29,969 nucleotides of DNA from Fen-7 sp041494285 (GTDB lineage: Archaea; Halobacteriota; Methanosarcinia; Methanotrichales; Methanotrichaceae), in the NCBI GenBank assembly GCA_041494285.1, contig JBGQAL010000012.1:1-29969 (forward strand). The letters are read 5' to 3'. The notes below the pieces were generated by a model that had not been told where the DNA came from, made no database searches, and saw only the letters and a program-made list of their open reading frames with translations. A program made the position numbers and the translations under genes. Below, piece by piece: positions 16,231-23,130 of this stretch. Numbering within the stretch: position 1 is the first letter of the stretch; the number at the start of each line of letters is the position of its first letter.

Positions 16231-16520
16231 TTAGAACATCACCGCTGGACCAACGCCTGCGAAAATAGACTTGTTATCGAACCTGGAAACTCTCCCCTTA
16301 GGTCCACTGGGGGGCGATCCTGAAGATACTCTGTTCGATATTCTACGGTGTCTACTAAGGCTACGGTGCTTGTCAGAGTCCGTGGTTGCTTCATTCTCAG
16401 AAATTTGGATCTCCTCAACGGCCTATAATTAATTGGTAGTATTTATCAGTGTCGTTCGGATGGAAGATTTTCAGCATCATTATACAGAACTTGCAGGAGA
16501 CCAGCTTCGAGGAAGAACAA
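16231..16520. other. Spacer upstream of the ligase operon
   Basis: About 290 bases separate the ligase operon from the upstream YyaL-type gene on the same strand. No gene is supported; overlapping short frames on either strand are shadows. I see no convincing TATA box close to 16230 on the minus strand, so the promoter is not placed. Confidence 0.4.
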
Positions 16521-18611
16521 TCAAGGGCCAAGAAGATCCAGCATCCTAGCCGCATCGGTGGTTGGAAGGGCGCAGCCATGGTTCGCGCAAACGTAGGCAG
16601 TGGCCGATCCTTCGATTGCCGATAGGTTCTTGGTGAACTCGGCCAACCGGAGTATTGGCGGCGAATCTTTTCCAGAATCAACCAAGATCACCACCTTGCT
16701 CGGCATAAACCGGGACCTTAGAGCCTTCAGCATCTCAAGCGTATCTTGCGCATCGGGATCGCCGACCACAACCACCTCGTACGCCGGACCTAAACCAAAA
16801 TCGAGGGAAGCCATCAGCATAGCATAAGCCGCTGGCTGCCGGCTTACCTGAATCGAGAAGGCCCGTCCTATTTTGTCTGCCAATTCCTCGTACTGGTGAT
16901 TGCCCGTTAGACGAGACAGTCGAAGAAGGTTCAGCATTGCCACTGAGTTACCTGACGGCACAGCCCCGTCGTAGATCTCCTTATGCCGAACCAGCAACCG
17001 CTCTCCGTCGTCCGGGGTGAAATAAAAACCTCCCGACTCATTGTCCCAGAAATGCTCGATCACTACGCTGTTCAGATCCAGAGCGGCTTGAAGATACTTG
17101 GCATCGAAGACTGCCTCATATAGCTCGATCAGGCCCCAGATCATGAAAGAATAGTCGTCGAGGTTGGCCTGAATTCCTGGCCCATCCCGGTAACGGTGAA
17201 ACAGCCTTCCGTCCGGCTGTCGCAACTTTTCCAGGATGAAATCCGCTGCCCTTCTTGCAGCCTGGGAATAGTCCTGATCGTCCTGATCACTCAACGCCTG
17301 GCCCAGCACCTGGGCTGCTTTGGCGAAGGCTGCGATCATAAGCCCGTTCCAATCGGTCAATATCTTGTCGTCCTTGTAGGGATGGACGCGTTTTTCCCTT
17401 GCAGCAAATAGCTTAGTTATGATCTCACTCAATCTTTCTCGGATCTCTTTTTCCGGTATTCCATAGACAGAAGCTGCATCCTCCAAGGATGACCGTAAAG
17501 CTAGGATGTTCATTCCCCGCTCAATCTCGAAGTTGCCGCCTTCTTGGATGTCGAATAGTTTCATCAGTAGGCTGAACTCATCCTTGTCCAGAAAGGCCTT
17601 CAGCTCCTCCATAGACCAGAGATAGAACTTGCCCTCCACGCCTTCACTATCGGCATCCTCCGCTGAATAAAAGCCTCCAGCTTCAGAGGTCATGTCCCTG
17701 TGCACGTAAGCCAGGATCTCCCTGGCGGTAGCGGCATACTCAACTTTATGCGTGGCCTGATATGCCTCCGAGTAGGCCATCGCCAGAAGGGCCTGGTCAT
17801 AGAGCATCTTCTCGAAGTGCGGGACAAGCCACCTGGCATCTGTGGAGTACCTGTGGAAACCAAAGCCAACGTGGTCGTAGACCCCGCCCGTCCGCATCGC
17901 CTGTAGTGTGGTCTCGACCATATCCAGGGCGTTGGCATCGCCTGTCCTTTTCCAGTAACGCAGCAGGAACAGGAGGTTATGGGGAGTCGGAAACTTGGGT
18001 GCAGAGCCGAAGCCGCCGTTCTGGAGGTCGAAGAGCTGGCAAAGACCTTCGTATGCGTTTGTCAGGGTGGATATGTCCAAGGCAGTTCCTGCTTCGGGAG
18101 TGCGGAGTTGATTCAGATTGACAGAGATCTTCTCGGCTGAGTCCAGCAGCCTATCCCTATCGTTGGTCCAGAGATCTTTTATGCGAGGTATAAGCTCCAG
18201 AAGCCCCGAAGACCCGAACCTGCCAACTTTAGGAATGTAAGTGGCTGCAAAGAAGGGTTTTTTGTCCGGCGTCATGATTATCGTGAGAGGCCAGCCGCCC
18301 CGCCCGGTCATCATCTGGCAGGCGGTCATGTAGATCTGGTCTATGTCCGGACGCTCTTCCCTGTCAACCTTTACAGGAACAAAAGCATCGTTGATCAGTT
18401 TGGCTACCTGCGCATCCTCGAAGGATTCGTGAGCCATGACGTGGCACCAGTGGCAGGTGGAGTAGCCGATGGAGAGAAAGACAGGCTTATCCTCCTGCTT
18501 CGCCTGGCTGAATGCCCCTTCAGACCAGGGATGCCAGTCCACGGGGTTATGGGCGTGCTGCAGGAGGTACGGGCTCTTCTCGGAGATCAAACTGTTAACC
18601 ATTTTTTTCAT
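16521..18611 (-). CDS. Thioredoxin-domain protein of the YyaL/SSP411 (DUF255) family
   Basis: 696 residues, the usual family length. It begins SLISEKSPYLLQHAHNPVDW and has a thioredoxin-like domain with Cys53-His-Trp-Cys56 in SIGYSTCHWCHVMAHESFED, then VKVDREERPDIDQIYM and MTGRGGWPLTIIMTPD. The remaining 500 residues form an (alpha/alpha)6-barrel-like part: GGVYDHVGFGFHRYSTDARW, PHFEKMLYDQALLAMAYSEA, DADSEGVEGKFYLWSMEEL and DDKILTDWNGLMIAAFA. The family is widespread (human SPATA20) and its function is unresolved; the fold suggests sugar-epimerase ancestry plus redox chemistry. ATG at 18611 with an in-frame ATG at 18602; TATA-like sequences lie just upstream. Confidence 0.92.
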   Translation of the reverse strand: MKKMVNSLISEKSPYLLQHAHNPVDWHPWSEGAFSQAKQEDKPVFLSIGYSTCHWCHVMAHESFEDAQVAKLINDAFVPVKVDREERPDIDQIYMTACQMMTGRGGWPLTIIMTPDKKPFFAATYIPKVGRFGSSGLLELIPRIKDLWTNDRDRLLDSAEKISVNLNQLRTPEAGTALDISTLTNAYEGLCQLFDLQNGGFGSAPKFPTPHNLLFLLRYWKRTGDANALDMVETTLQAMRTGGVYDHVGFGFHRYSTDARWLVPHFEKMLYDQALLAMAYSEAYQATHKVEYAATAREILAYVHRDMTSEAGGFYSAEDADSEGVEGKFYLWSMEELKAFLDKDEFSLLMKLFDIQEGGNFEIERGMNILALRSSLEDAASVYGIPEKEIRERLSEIITKLFAAREKRVHPYKDDKILTDWNGLMIAAFAKAAQVLGQALSDQDDQDYSQAARRAADFILEKLRQPDGRLFHRYRDGPGIQANLDDYSFMIWGLIELYEAVFDAKYLQAALDLNSVVIEHFWDNESGGFYFTPDDGERLLVRHKEIYDGAVPSGNSVAMLNLLRLSRLTGNHQYEELADKIGRAFSIQVSRQPAAYAMLMASLDFGLGPAYEVVVVGDPDAQDTLEMLKALRSRFMPSKVVILVDSGKDSPPILRLAEFTKNLSAIEGSATAYVCANHGCALPTTDAARMLDLLGP

Positions 18612-18625
18612 CTTTTACTTTGGGT

Positions 18626-18658
18626 CCAATTGTATATAGATTTTCGCGATATATAATA
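18626..18658 (-). promoter_or_regulatory. TATA-like elements upstream of the YyaL-type gene
   Basis: Minus-strand TCTATATACA (about 18629-18640) and TTATATATCG (about 18649-18658) lie 20-45 bases before the ATG at 18611. Either could position transcription with a very short leader. Confidence 0.4.
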
Positions 18659-18793
18659 GGATATACGGGTAGTGTTGGACAACGAAGGCGAGATGAAGAA
18701 GCTGTGCCGAAGACCTTCCGTCAAAATCCAATACTGCCACTACGGCGGGTCTCAGGCTCTCAGAGAGAGATCCATGCATCCCATATCCACGAG

Positions 18794-19169
18794 CTACAGT
18801 CCTGATGAGAGCGGTTTTTCCAGATCCCACTCGAAGCTGACCTTGATCGATCCTTCCATAGAGGCTTCCACTACGTAGAGTTTTCCCTTGCCGTTGAAGC
18901 TCAGGGCGAAGTCAGCGGTGGCCTTCTTGGGCGGGTTCCTTTCCTTTCGTAGCCTCTCGAAGGATTCGATTATCGGCTTGCTACACTTGTAGATCATATC
19001 TGAAACCAGGCCGAAATCTTGGTCCACTTTCTGCGGAGTGGTGAAGTCTTCAAAATATGCCTCCCGCCTGACTTTTCGGATCTCCTCTCTCTCTGGCGGC
19101 CTCTTCAGGCACATCCACGGCTACGATCACCGTACTACCCCCATAGGGCATCTCGATCAACTTTCTCAT
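18794..19169 (-). pseudogene. Trypco1-like protein interrupted by a frameshift
   Basis: From ATG 19169 (GGGGA 7-12 bases upstream) the frame reads MRKLIEMPYGGSTVIVAVDV then PEEAARER and soon stops at 19050. The frame one base over continues with VRREAYFEDFTTPQKVDQDF, helical SKPIIESFERLRKERNPPKK, and the beta segment ADFALSFNGKGKLYVVEASM plus GSIKVSFEWDLE. Together these give a roughly 125-residue protein of the trypsin-co-occurring domain 1 (CU044_2847-like) type, normally found beside trypsin-, caspase- or CHAT-type conflict proteins. The frame changes at an (AG)4A tract (19086-19094), and gain of one AG unit would restore it. It may be phase variation, mutation or sequencing error. Confidence 0.65.
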
Positions 19170-19220
19170 GACTATTTCCCCAAATATGTCAAATTTTTCG
19201 ATTAATCGAAGTTGCCTTGA

Positions 19221-19310
19221 ACATATAAGAATTCTTCTGGAATTGTAGTGCAAAGCAATTAGAACTATTCGCAACATCGTCTCCTTTAGGAGATTATCTT
19301 TAAATATGGG
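19221..19310 (-). promoter_or_regulatory. Candidate promoters and SD palindrome upstream of the Trypco1-like gene
   Basis: Minus-strand CTTATATG (19221-19228) is about 52 bases before the ATG at 19169. A second box, CATATTTAAAG (19300-19310), is about 25 bases before an in-frame ATG at 19277 that has AAAGGAG in front of it. That AGGAGA lies in a perfect palindrome TCTCCT-TT-AGGAGA (19280-19293), which could sequester the ribosome-binding site. The 36-codon extension from 19277 is in frame with the family start. Confidence 0.35.
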
Positions 19311-19531
19311 TCACGTATAGTAGACAGCTAGACAGCATATCAAAGCAAATCGATTCGGGCGGTTTCACAGAAGTGATGTACGGACATAACTGACAAGATC
19401 AGGCCGGGCTAAGTGGCGGTTCTAAAATTCAGACGACAAGCCTAATTGCACAGGCTTCTTTGGCTTCTTCTCTTCCACCCGAACGATTTTCTTCTTTCAT
19501 ATTGGATTTGATCAGGGGTTCGTTTCTTCTC

Positions 19532-19565
19532 TTATACTATTATACTATAATGGTACGATGGTACG
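19532..19565. repeat. Two adjacent tandem duplications of 8 bases
   Basis: TTATACTA occurs twice in tandem at 19532-19547 and, after two bases, ATGGTACG occurs twice at 19550-19565. Two independent 8-base duplications side by side are unusual and may mark slippage or a direct-repeat operator. Confidence 0.6.
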
Positions 19566-19613
19566 CCGAGCAGCTCCCAGGGAGATGCGGGACAAACGCC
19601 TAAAGCTCCCAAC

Positions 19614-19645
19614 GTTTTCGCGATATTCGCTTCGCTTGCGAAAAC
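19614..19645. repeat. Inverted repeat just past the radical SAM gene
   Basis: GTTTTCGC (19614-19621) and GCGAAAAC (19638-19645) are a perfect 8-bp inverted repeat with a 16-base loop that itself contains TTCGCTTCGC. On the minus strand it starts 16 bases after the radical SAM stop and could be a terminator hairpin. Confidence 0.5.
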
Positions 19646-19660
19646 TCTGGCCCAAAGCTC

Positions 19661-20944
19661 TCAATCTTTGTATCGCGCATGATCATTCTCTGATTTCAGG
19701 GATGAGGAAATTAATGATTCTGAGGGCTTGACTTGGGAAAATTCTCGATAAGATTTCGGATAAGCTAGAAGATATTCAATTTGTACACCTTTGCATATGA
19801 CTGAGTTAATGCAGCCAATACAGCTGCTCAACTTTACTGATTTTTCTCCACGCGGAATATTGAAAGTGCAAAATGGTGATGCTTCTACAAATGAAGAGAG
19901 AGCCACTTTATCATAAGTATTCGTGCAGTGTAATTCCTCTAAAACGCAAAGTGGCATATTGGCTACCTCAATGTTTAGACCTATATCCCTCGCAAATTGT
20001 GACGCTCTAAGAATATGAGATCTGAGACGATAAAACGACATAATTACCCGGCTAACATTATCAAATGCAGATCCTTCAACGATCGGATACGAAAATCGAA
20101 TTGTTCCACCTTCAATTAGAATATTGCCAAGTAATTCTATAATGTCCGTTAGATATTCAAAGTTTTTCTGTGCTATTACTATATTTACTACTATGTTAAC
20201 CCTAAATGCAACTAGATTGTTTAAGCCGTCCATTGCTTCTGCAAAGCTTCCTCGTGTGCGGGTAATCTCATCATGTATATTATTGTTTTGACCATGCAGC
20301 GAAAAGAGTACGTTTTTCAACCCTGTTTCGACCAATTTCTTCAAAAGAGGGCGTTTTCTTAATTCTCGTCCATTTGTGTAGAGAGAAATGTCATGAAACC
20401 CTACCTGGTTCGCGTATTCAAACATGGCAGGTAGATCTGATCTAATAGTAGGCTCTCCGCCTGAAAACACCAAAGTTCTAGCCGTACCAATATCTGCAAT
20501 TTTATTAATAGCGTTCTTCACTTGATCAGATGTAAAATTTGGAAATCCATTTATCCAATTTGTATAACAGAAAATACAGTGATTATTGCATGATGCCCCC
20601 ATAATTATAATTGCCCATTCGGGATTCCTAACATTTCCTTGCAAATGAATATCAGACAAGTTGGCATCATATGATCTTTTTTTGTGACGGTTAATTATTC
20701 CTCTTACTTGGAATTTCTTAAGGTAATGCACCATCTGATCGTCAGGAATGCGAAATGCTGGCAATTTCCCTCTTAGAATTAAGAACAAATCCCAGGTCGC
20801 TAGATCTCTCAATATTTCAAAATCAAAGACGTTGTATCTATTAGAATCCATATTAAATGTGCTATTTAGGTGTATTAATATATCCTCAGGTATGCAATAG
20901 ACTTGATCGTTTGATAGATCTTTCACCAGTCTCGCAATGGACAT
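19661..20944 (-). CDS. Radical SAM enzyme with C-terminal auxiliary-cluster cysteines
   Basis: 427 residues. The radical SAM motif is CNNHCIFC (Cys119, Cys123, Cys126), followed by FSGGEPTIRSDLP (GGEP at 162-165) and TNGRELRKRP, the usual SAM and cluster-binding elements. The C-terminus has Cys333, Cys340, Cys359 and CIGCINSVICKG (375, 378, 384), resembling SPASM/twitch auxiliary 4Fe-4S sites. The first 85 residues contain a segment (WDLFLILRGKLPAFRIPDDQ, then VHYLKKFQVRGIIN) with a weak PqqD/RRE-like winged-helix look, as in peptide-modifying enzymes. It lies 29 bases behind the CHAT-ubiquitin-like gene in the same direction. A peptide or protein substrate is inferred. Confidence 0.88.
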   Translation of the reverse strand: MSIARLVKDLSNDQVYCIPEDILIHLNSTFNMDSNRYNVFDFEILRDLATWDLFLILRGKLPAFRIPDDQMVHYLKKFQVRGIINRHKKRSYDANLSDIHLQGNVRNPEWAIIIMGASCNNHCIFCYTNWINGFPNFTSDQVKNAINKIADIGTARTLVFSGGEPTIRSDLPAMFEYANQVGFHDISLYTNGRELRKRPLLKKLVETGLKNVLFSLHGQNNNIHDEITRTRGSFAEAMDGLNNLVAFRVNIVVNIVIAQKNFEYLTDIIELLGNILIEGGTIRFSYPIVEGSAFDNVSRVIMSFYRLRSHILRASQFARDIGLNIEVANMPLCVLEELHCTNTYDKVALSSFVEASPFCTFNIPRGEKSVKLSSCIGCINSVICKGVQIEYLLAYPKSYREFSQVKPSESLISSSLKSENDHARYKD

Positions 20945-20973
20945 TATTATTCAGAAGTATTTTCTAAACCCCT

Positions 20974-22074
20974 CTAGAACCTTCGATCGCGGGGCATTGG
21001 CATTGGAGCCCAGAAACTCTCTTCAGGGGGAGGTGCATGGAATTCCCCTCTTAATAAGATTTTATCGCCCGATCGGATGCCAGAAGTTGCAAATGTGTGG
21101 TTTACGGGTATTACTTTATCATTATGAAGCAAATTCCAATCATAGAAACCAAGCCGCTCACGCTCTTGCGGGAAAAGGCGTCTCATTAAATATTTTGCTG
21201 CATCTCCTATTGTCATTATTTTAGGGACCCTAAGAACGAACACTCCACCTGTTTTCTGCATTTTTAGTTCGCAGAATAGATAATCTCCAGGAACCCTTGG
21301 TCTTAACTCTTCCTGCAACTGGTCTATAGGGATATCAATAAACTCGACACCAGATAAAATAAGCTCCTTTAGGTGGAAGGGCATATTTAATTCAATATCT
21401 TGTGATAATTCGCCAGAAGAGTATTCATAGATAAGAAAAATATTAGACGGATTGACTCCTTCTTTTACTACCAGCTCCGGATTATTCTCTTCTGGAATAT
21501 CTTCAAGAAGAAGCGCCGCAATCCCCTGATCAAACGCTTCCTTGACTGAACGTCCAAATCCTATAGCCCGATAAAAAGATGCGGCGAATACAATAGCTGC
21601 CTTATCTCCAATAGATTCGTTCATTCCAATTGCGCAATCAATGACCGTTGTAATTGCCTCGGCTTGCGATCGGGAATAGCAAGCATTTAGGATAACTAGT
21701 CGAATGTTATCTTTCAATGTTTTAAATAAAAACTGAATAGCCTTTGCACTTATTGGCTTAAGATCTCCATTATTATCAGTAAGTATAATCTCGCCATTTG
21801 AGCTTCCGTGACCACTAAAATGCACAATTTGTGGTTTATGAGTGTTTAATAATTGAAGCAAGTCATCTGGTCGAACTGCCCATGCTGAAATCATTTCTAT
21901 GGAATCTCTATAATCGGTAGCTTCAATCTTATTGGTGATACCTCTAATCTCTTCATCCAATTGCAATGTCTTAGTGCCTTTTGGATTGGCTGATAAGAAT
22001 AAGGCCTTAATTTTCTTCAAGCTCTTACACCATTGTCGTATTGAGAACTCAAGCCTAAATATTTTGTGGTCCAT
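20974..22074 (-). CDS. CHAT caspase-like protease with C-terminal ubiquitin-like domain
   Basis: 366 residues. Residues 22-215 are a CHAT (caspase-fold) domain: KIKALFLSANPKGTKTLQLD, WAVRPDDLLQLL, the His box IVHFSGHGSSNGEI (catalytic His89) and the Cys box LVILNACYSRSQAEA (catalytic Cys132), then GMNESIGDKAAIVFAASFY and GRSVKEAFDQG. After a linker (GVEFIDIP), residues about 263-344 look like a beta-grasp ubiquitin-like domain: FVLRVPKIMTIGDAAKYLM, GFYDWNLLHNDKVIPVN and SGIRSGDKILLRGEF. No membrane segment is seen. Similar proteases act in bacterial conflict and cell-death systems. It forms a pair with the radical SAM gene. A minus-strand CATAAATC lies just upstream of the ATG, so the transcript may be nearly leaderless. 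Confidence 0.85.
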   Translation of the reverse strand: MDHKIFRLEFSIRQWCKSLKKIKALFLSANPKGTKTLQLDEEIRGITNKIEATDYRDSIEMISAWAVRPDDLLQLLNTHKPQIVHFSGHGSSNGEIILTDNNGDLKPISAKAIQFLFKTLKDNIRLVILNACYSRSQAEAITTVIDCAIGMNESIGDKAAIVFAASFYRAIGFGRSVKEAFDQGIAALLLEDIPEENNPELVVKEGVNPSNIFLIYEYSSGELSQDIELNMPFHLKELILSGVEFIDIPIDQLQEELRPRVPGDYLFCELKMQKTGGVFVLRVPKIMTIGDAAKYLMRRLFPQERERLGFYDWNLLHNDKVIPVNHTFATSGIRSGDKILLRGEFHAPPPEESFWAPMPMPRDRRF

Positions 22075-22154
22075 CTCTTAGATTCCGATTTATGGACTTT
22101 GCAACCTAAGCCCTTTTGCCTGCTGGACTCTAAGGACTAATGCCCGATCAACCT

Positions 22155-22432
22155 ACATCTATGGACCGAGAGCTACAGCGAGGCTTATTCCGAAGGCTTA
22201 TCCAAAAGCGCAGAAGAGCCAGACCACCTGGAGGCTCGGACATGATCAATTGCCGTGGAAGCGAGGGGCTAGACCCTTAGATCCCAGGCAGAAGGTCAAC
22301 GCCAGGCTCATGGAGCTGGAGGCAGCCAAGGAGATCCTAGCGGAGATCTTCCATGTCGTCCCTTGGATATGGAGGAGATGATACAGAGCAGGCCAGAGGA
22401 GAAGAGCTGGAGCGAAGAGAGCTTGATGATAT
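22155..22432 (+). pseudogene. Relic of a small repeated protein family (copy 1)
   Basis: Two plus-strand frames join to resemble the frame at 29019-29262. One frame reads NARLMELEAAKEILAEIFHV (about 22298-22356) and then a shifted frame reads LDMEEMIQSRPEEKSWSEES (about 22363-22422). The counterpart near 29100 reads KKIVAFHARPSDVDEMIQMR and LEEKNWSKESW. At DNA level the GAGATGAT...GAGAGCT segment (49 bases) is about 84% identical between the two places. Another open frame lies just upstream (from about 22155, TESYSEAYSEGLSKSAEE). No function is known. It is broken. Confidence 0.5.
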
Positions 22433-22441
22433 AGTTGATAG

Positions 22442-22708
22442 TCATCGGCTATCCCTCAATCCCACAACGAGCTTGCCCTTAATCTCCGTTAGCTTGACCT
22501 TTCCGGCACGCTCAAGCTCCTGCAAGACTAAATCAAGCTCGGTCTGTCTCGTCTGCAAGCGGCGAGCCAGGTCGCTCTTGGCCATCGAGCCACCATGCTC
22601 TGTAAGTGTCCATAGAACACGATCTTGGTCATTTCTTGGCAAGGGTCTTTTCCACCTGCTCTGAAAGCTATGGGTATCTTTCCCTGACCGCGATATCGAG
22701 CAATTCAC
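22442..22708 (-). CDS. Small winged helix-turn-helix protein
   Basis: 88 residues as read from ATG 22708. The last 62 form a winged helix: QDRVLWTLTEHGGSMAKSDL, ARRLQTRQTELDLVLQELER, AGKVKLTEIKGKLVVGLRD. This is MarR/ArsR-like in layout but of no specific family I recognise. The first 25 residues are unconvincing. A different frame just upstream (ATG 22723, MSKEISELLDIAVRER) reads like a real N-terminus and would join by a one-base shift, so the gene may be frameshifted. It is isolated between a relic and the histidine kinase. Confidence 0.55.
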   Translation of the reverse strand: MNCSISRSGKDTHSFQSRWKRPLPRNDQDRVLWTLTEHGGSMAKSDLARRLQTRQTELDLVLQELERAGKVKLTEIKGKLVVGLRDSR

Positions 22709-23130
22709 TGATTTCTTTGCTCATACTGTAGGCCGGAGTAGGGACTCATGTGTAGTTAGCTTTTTCGGATGTCATCTACACTGATTGTGTCCTGGCCTTC
22801 CCTTGGCCAGAGCCAGCCCCTACAGGCCTCTTCATGTGGACTTTGGGAGATCTTTTCATGAACCTAAACTCTATGTGCAATCATCATTTGCCCTGTTAAG
22901 ATGCAAACAAGCTGTAGCGCAGCAAAGCCGCCGTTGCCCCACCGATTGTTCCCTTTGCCCTTAACAGCAGTTCCACATTTAAGCCAGCAAAGCGTGATAT
23001 GTAGTACTAAAGAAGCCATATTATCAGCATGAATCAAAATTATTTCATAATTACTTTGTATATTGCTGATACGAGTAACCTAACATGTTAATGACGAAAG
23101 GAGTGCGTGGGATGAGACTTTCAGTACGCT
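22709..23130. other. Gene-poor spacer downstream of the histidine kinase
   Basis: About 420 bases without a supported gene. It includes one copy of a divergent repeat (22797-22844) that overlaps a 27-codon minus-strand frame (MKRSPKVHMKRPVGAGSGQG...), and an inverted repeat TATCAGCA (22022+1000: 23022-23029) / TGCTGATA (23064-23071) with a 34-base AT-rich loop just after the kinase stop, which might serve as a terminator structure. Confidence 0.4.
22797..22844. repeat. Divergent direct repeat, left copy flanking the histidine kinase
   Basis: 48 bases (from CTTCCCTTGGCC to GTGGACTTT) that match 25003-25050 at 38 of 48 positions without gaps. The two copies are in the same orientation and bracket the histidine kinase gene. 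On the minus strand each encodes a short KV-x-[MV]-K-x-P-[IV]-GAG peptide, so they may be remnants of a repeated small gene. Confidence 0.5.

Larger units (their letters stand above)
19311..19660. other. Spacer between the Trypco1-like gene and the radical SAM gene
   Basis: About 350 bases without a supported gene. It holds tandem 8-base repeats (19532-19565), an inverted repeat (19614-19645) and a minus-strand 23-codon frame at 19429-19500 (MKEENRSGGREEAKEACAIR...) with one Cys and no clear ribosome-binding site. The last could be a precursor peptide for the radical SAM enzyme only in the weakest sense. Confidence 0.35.

Noticed and set aside
18615..18830. Minus-strand frame starting MGSGKTALIRTVARG, which looks like a P-loop NTPase
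   Set aside because: The P-loop-like string is the out-of-frame reading of the Trypco1-like C-terminus (FEWDLEKPLSSGL); the rest has no Walker B or other NTPase motif.
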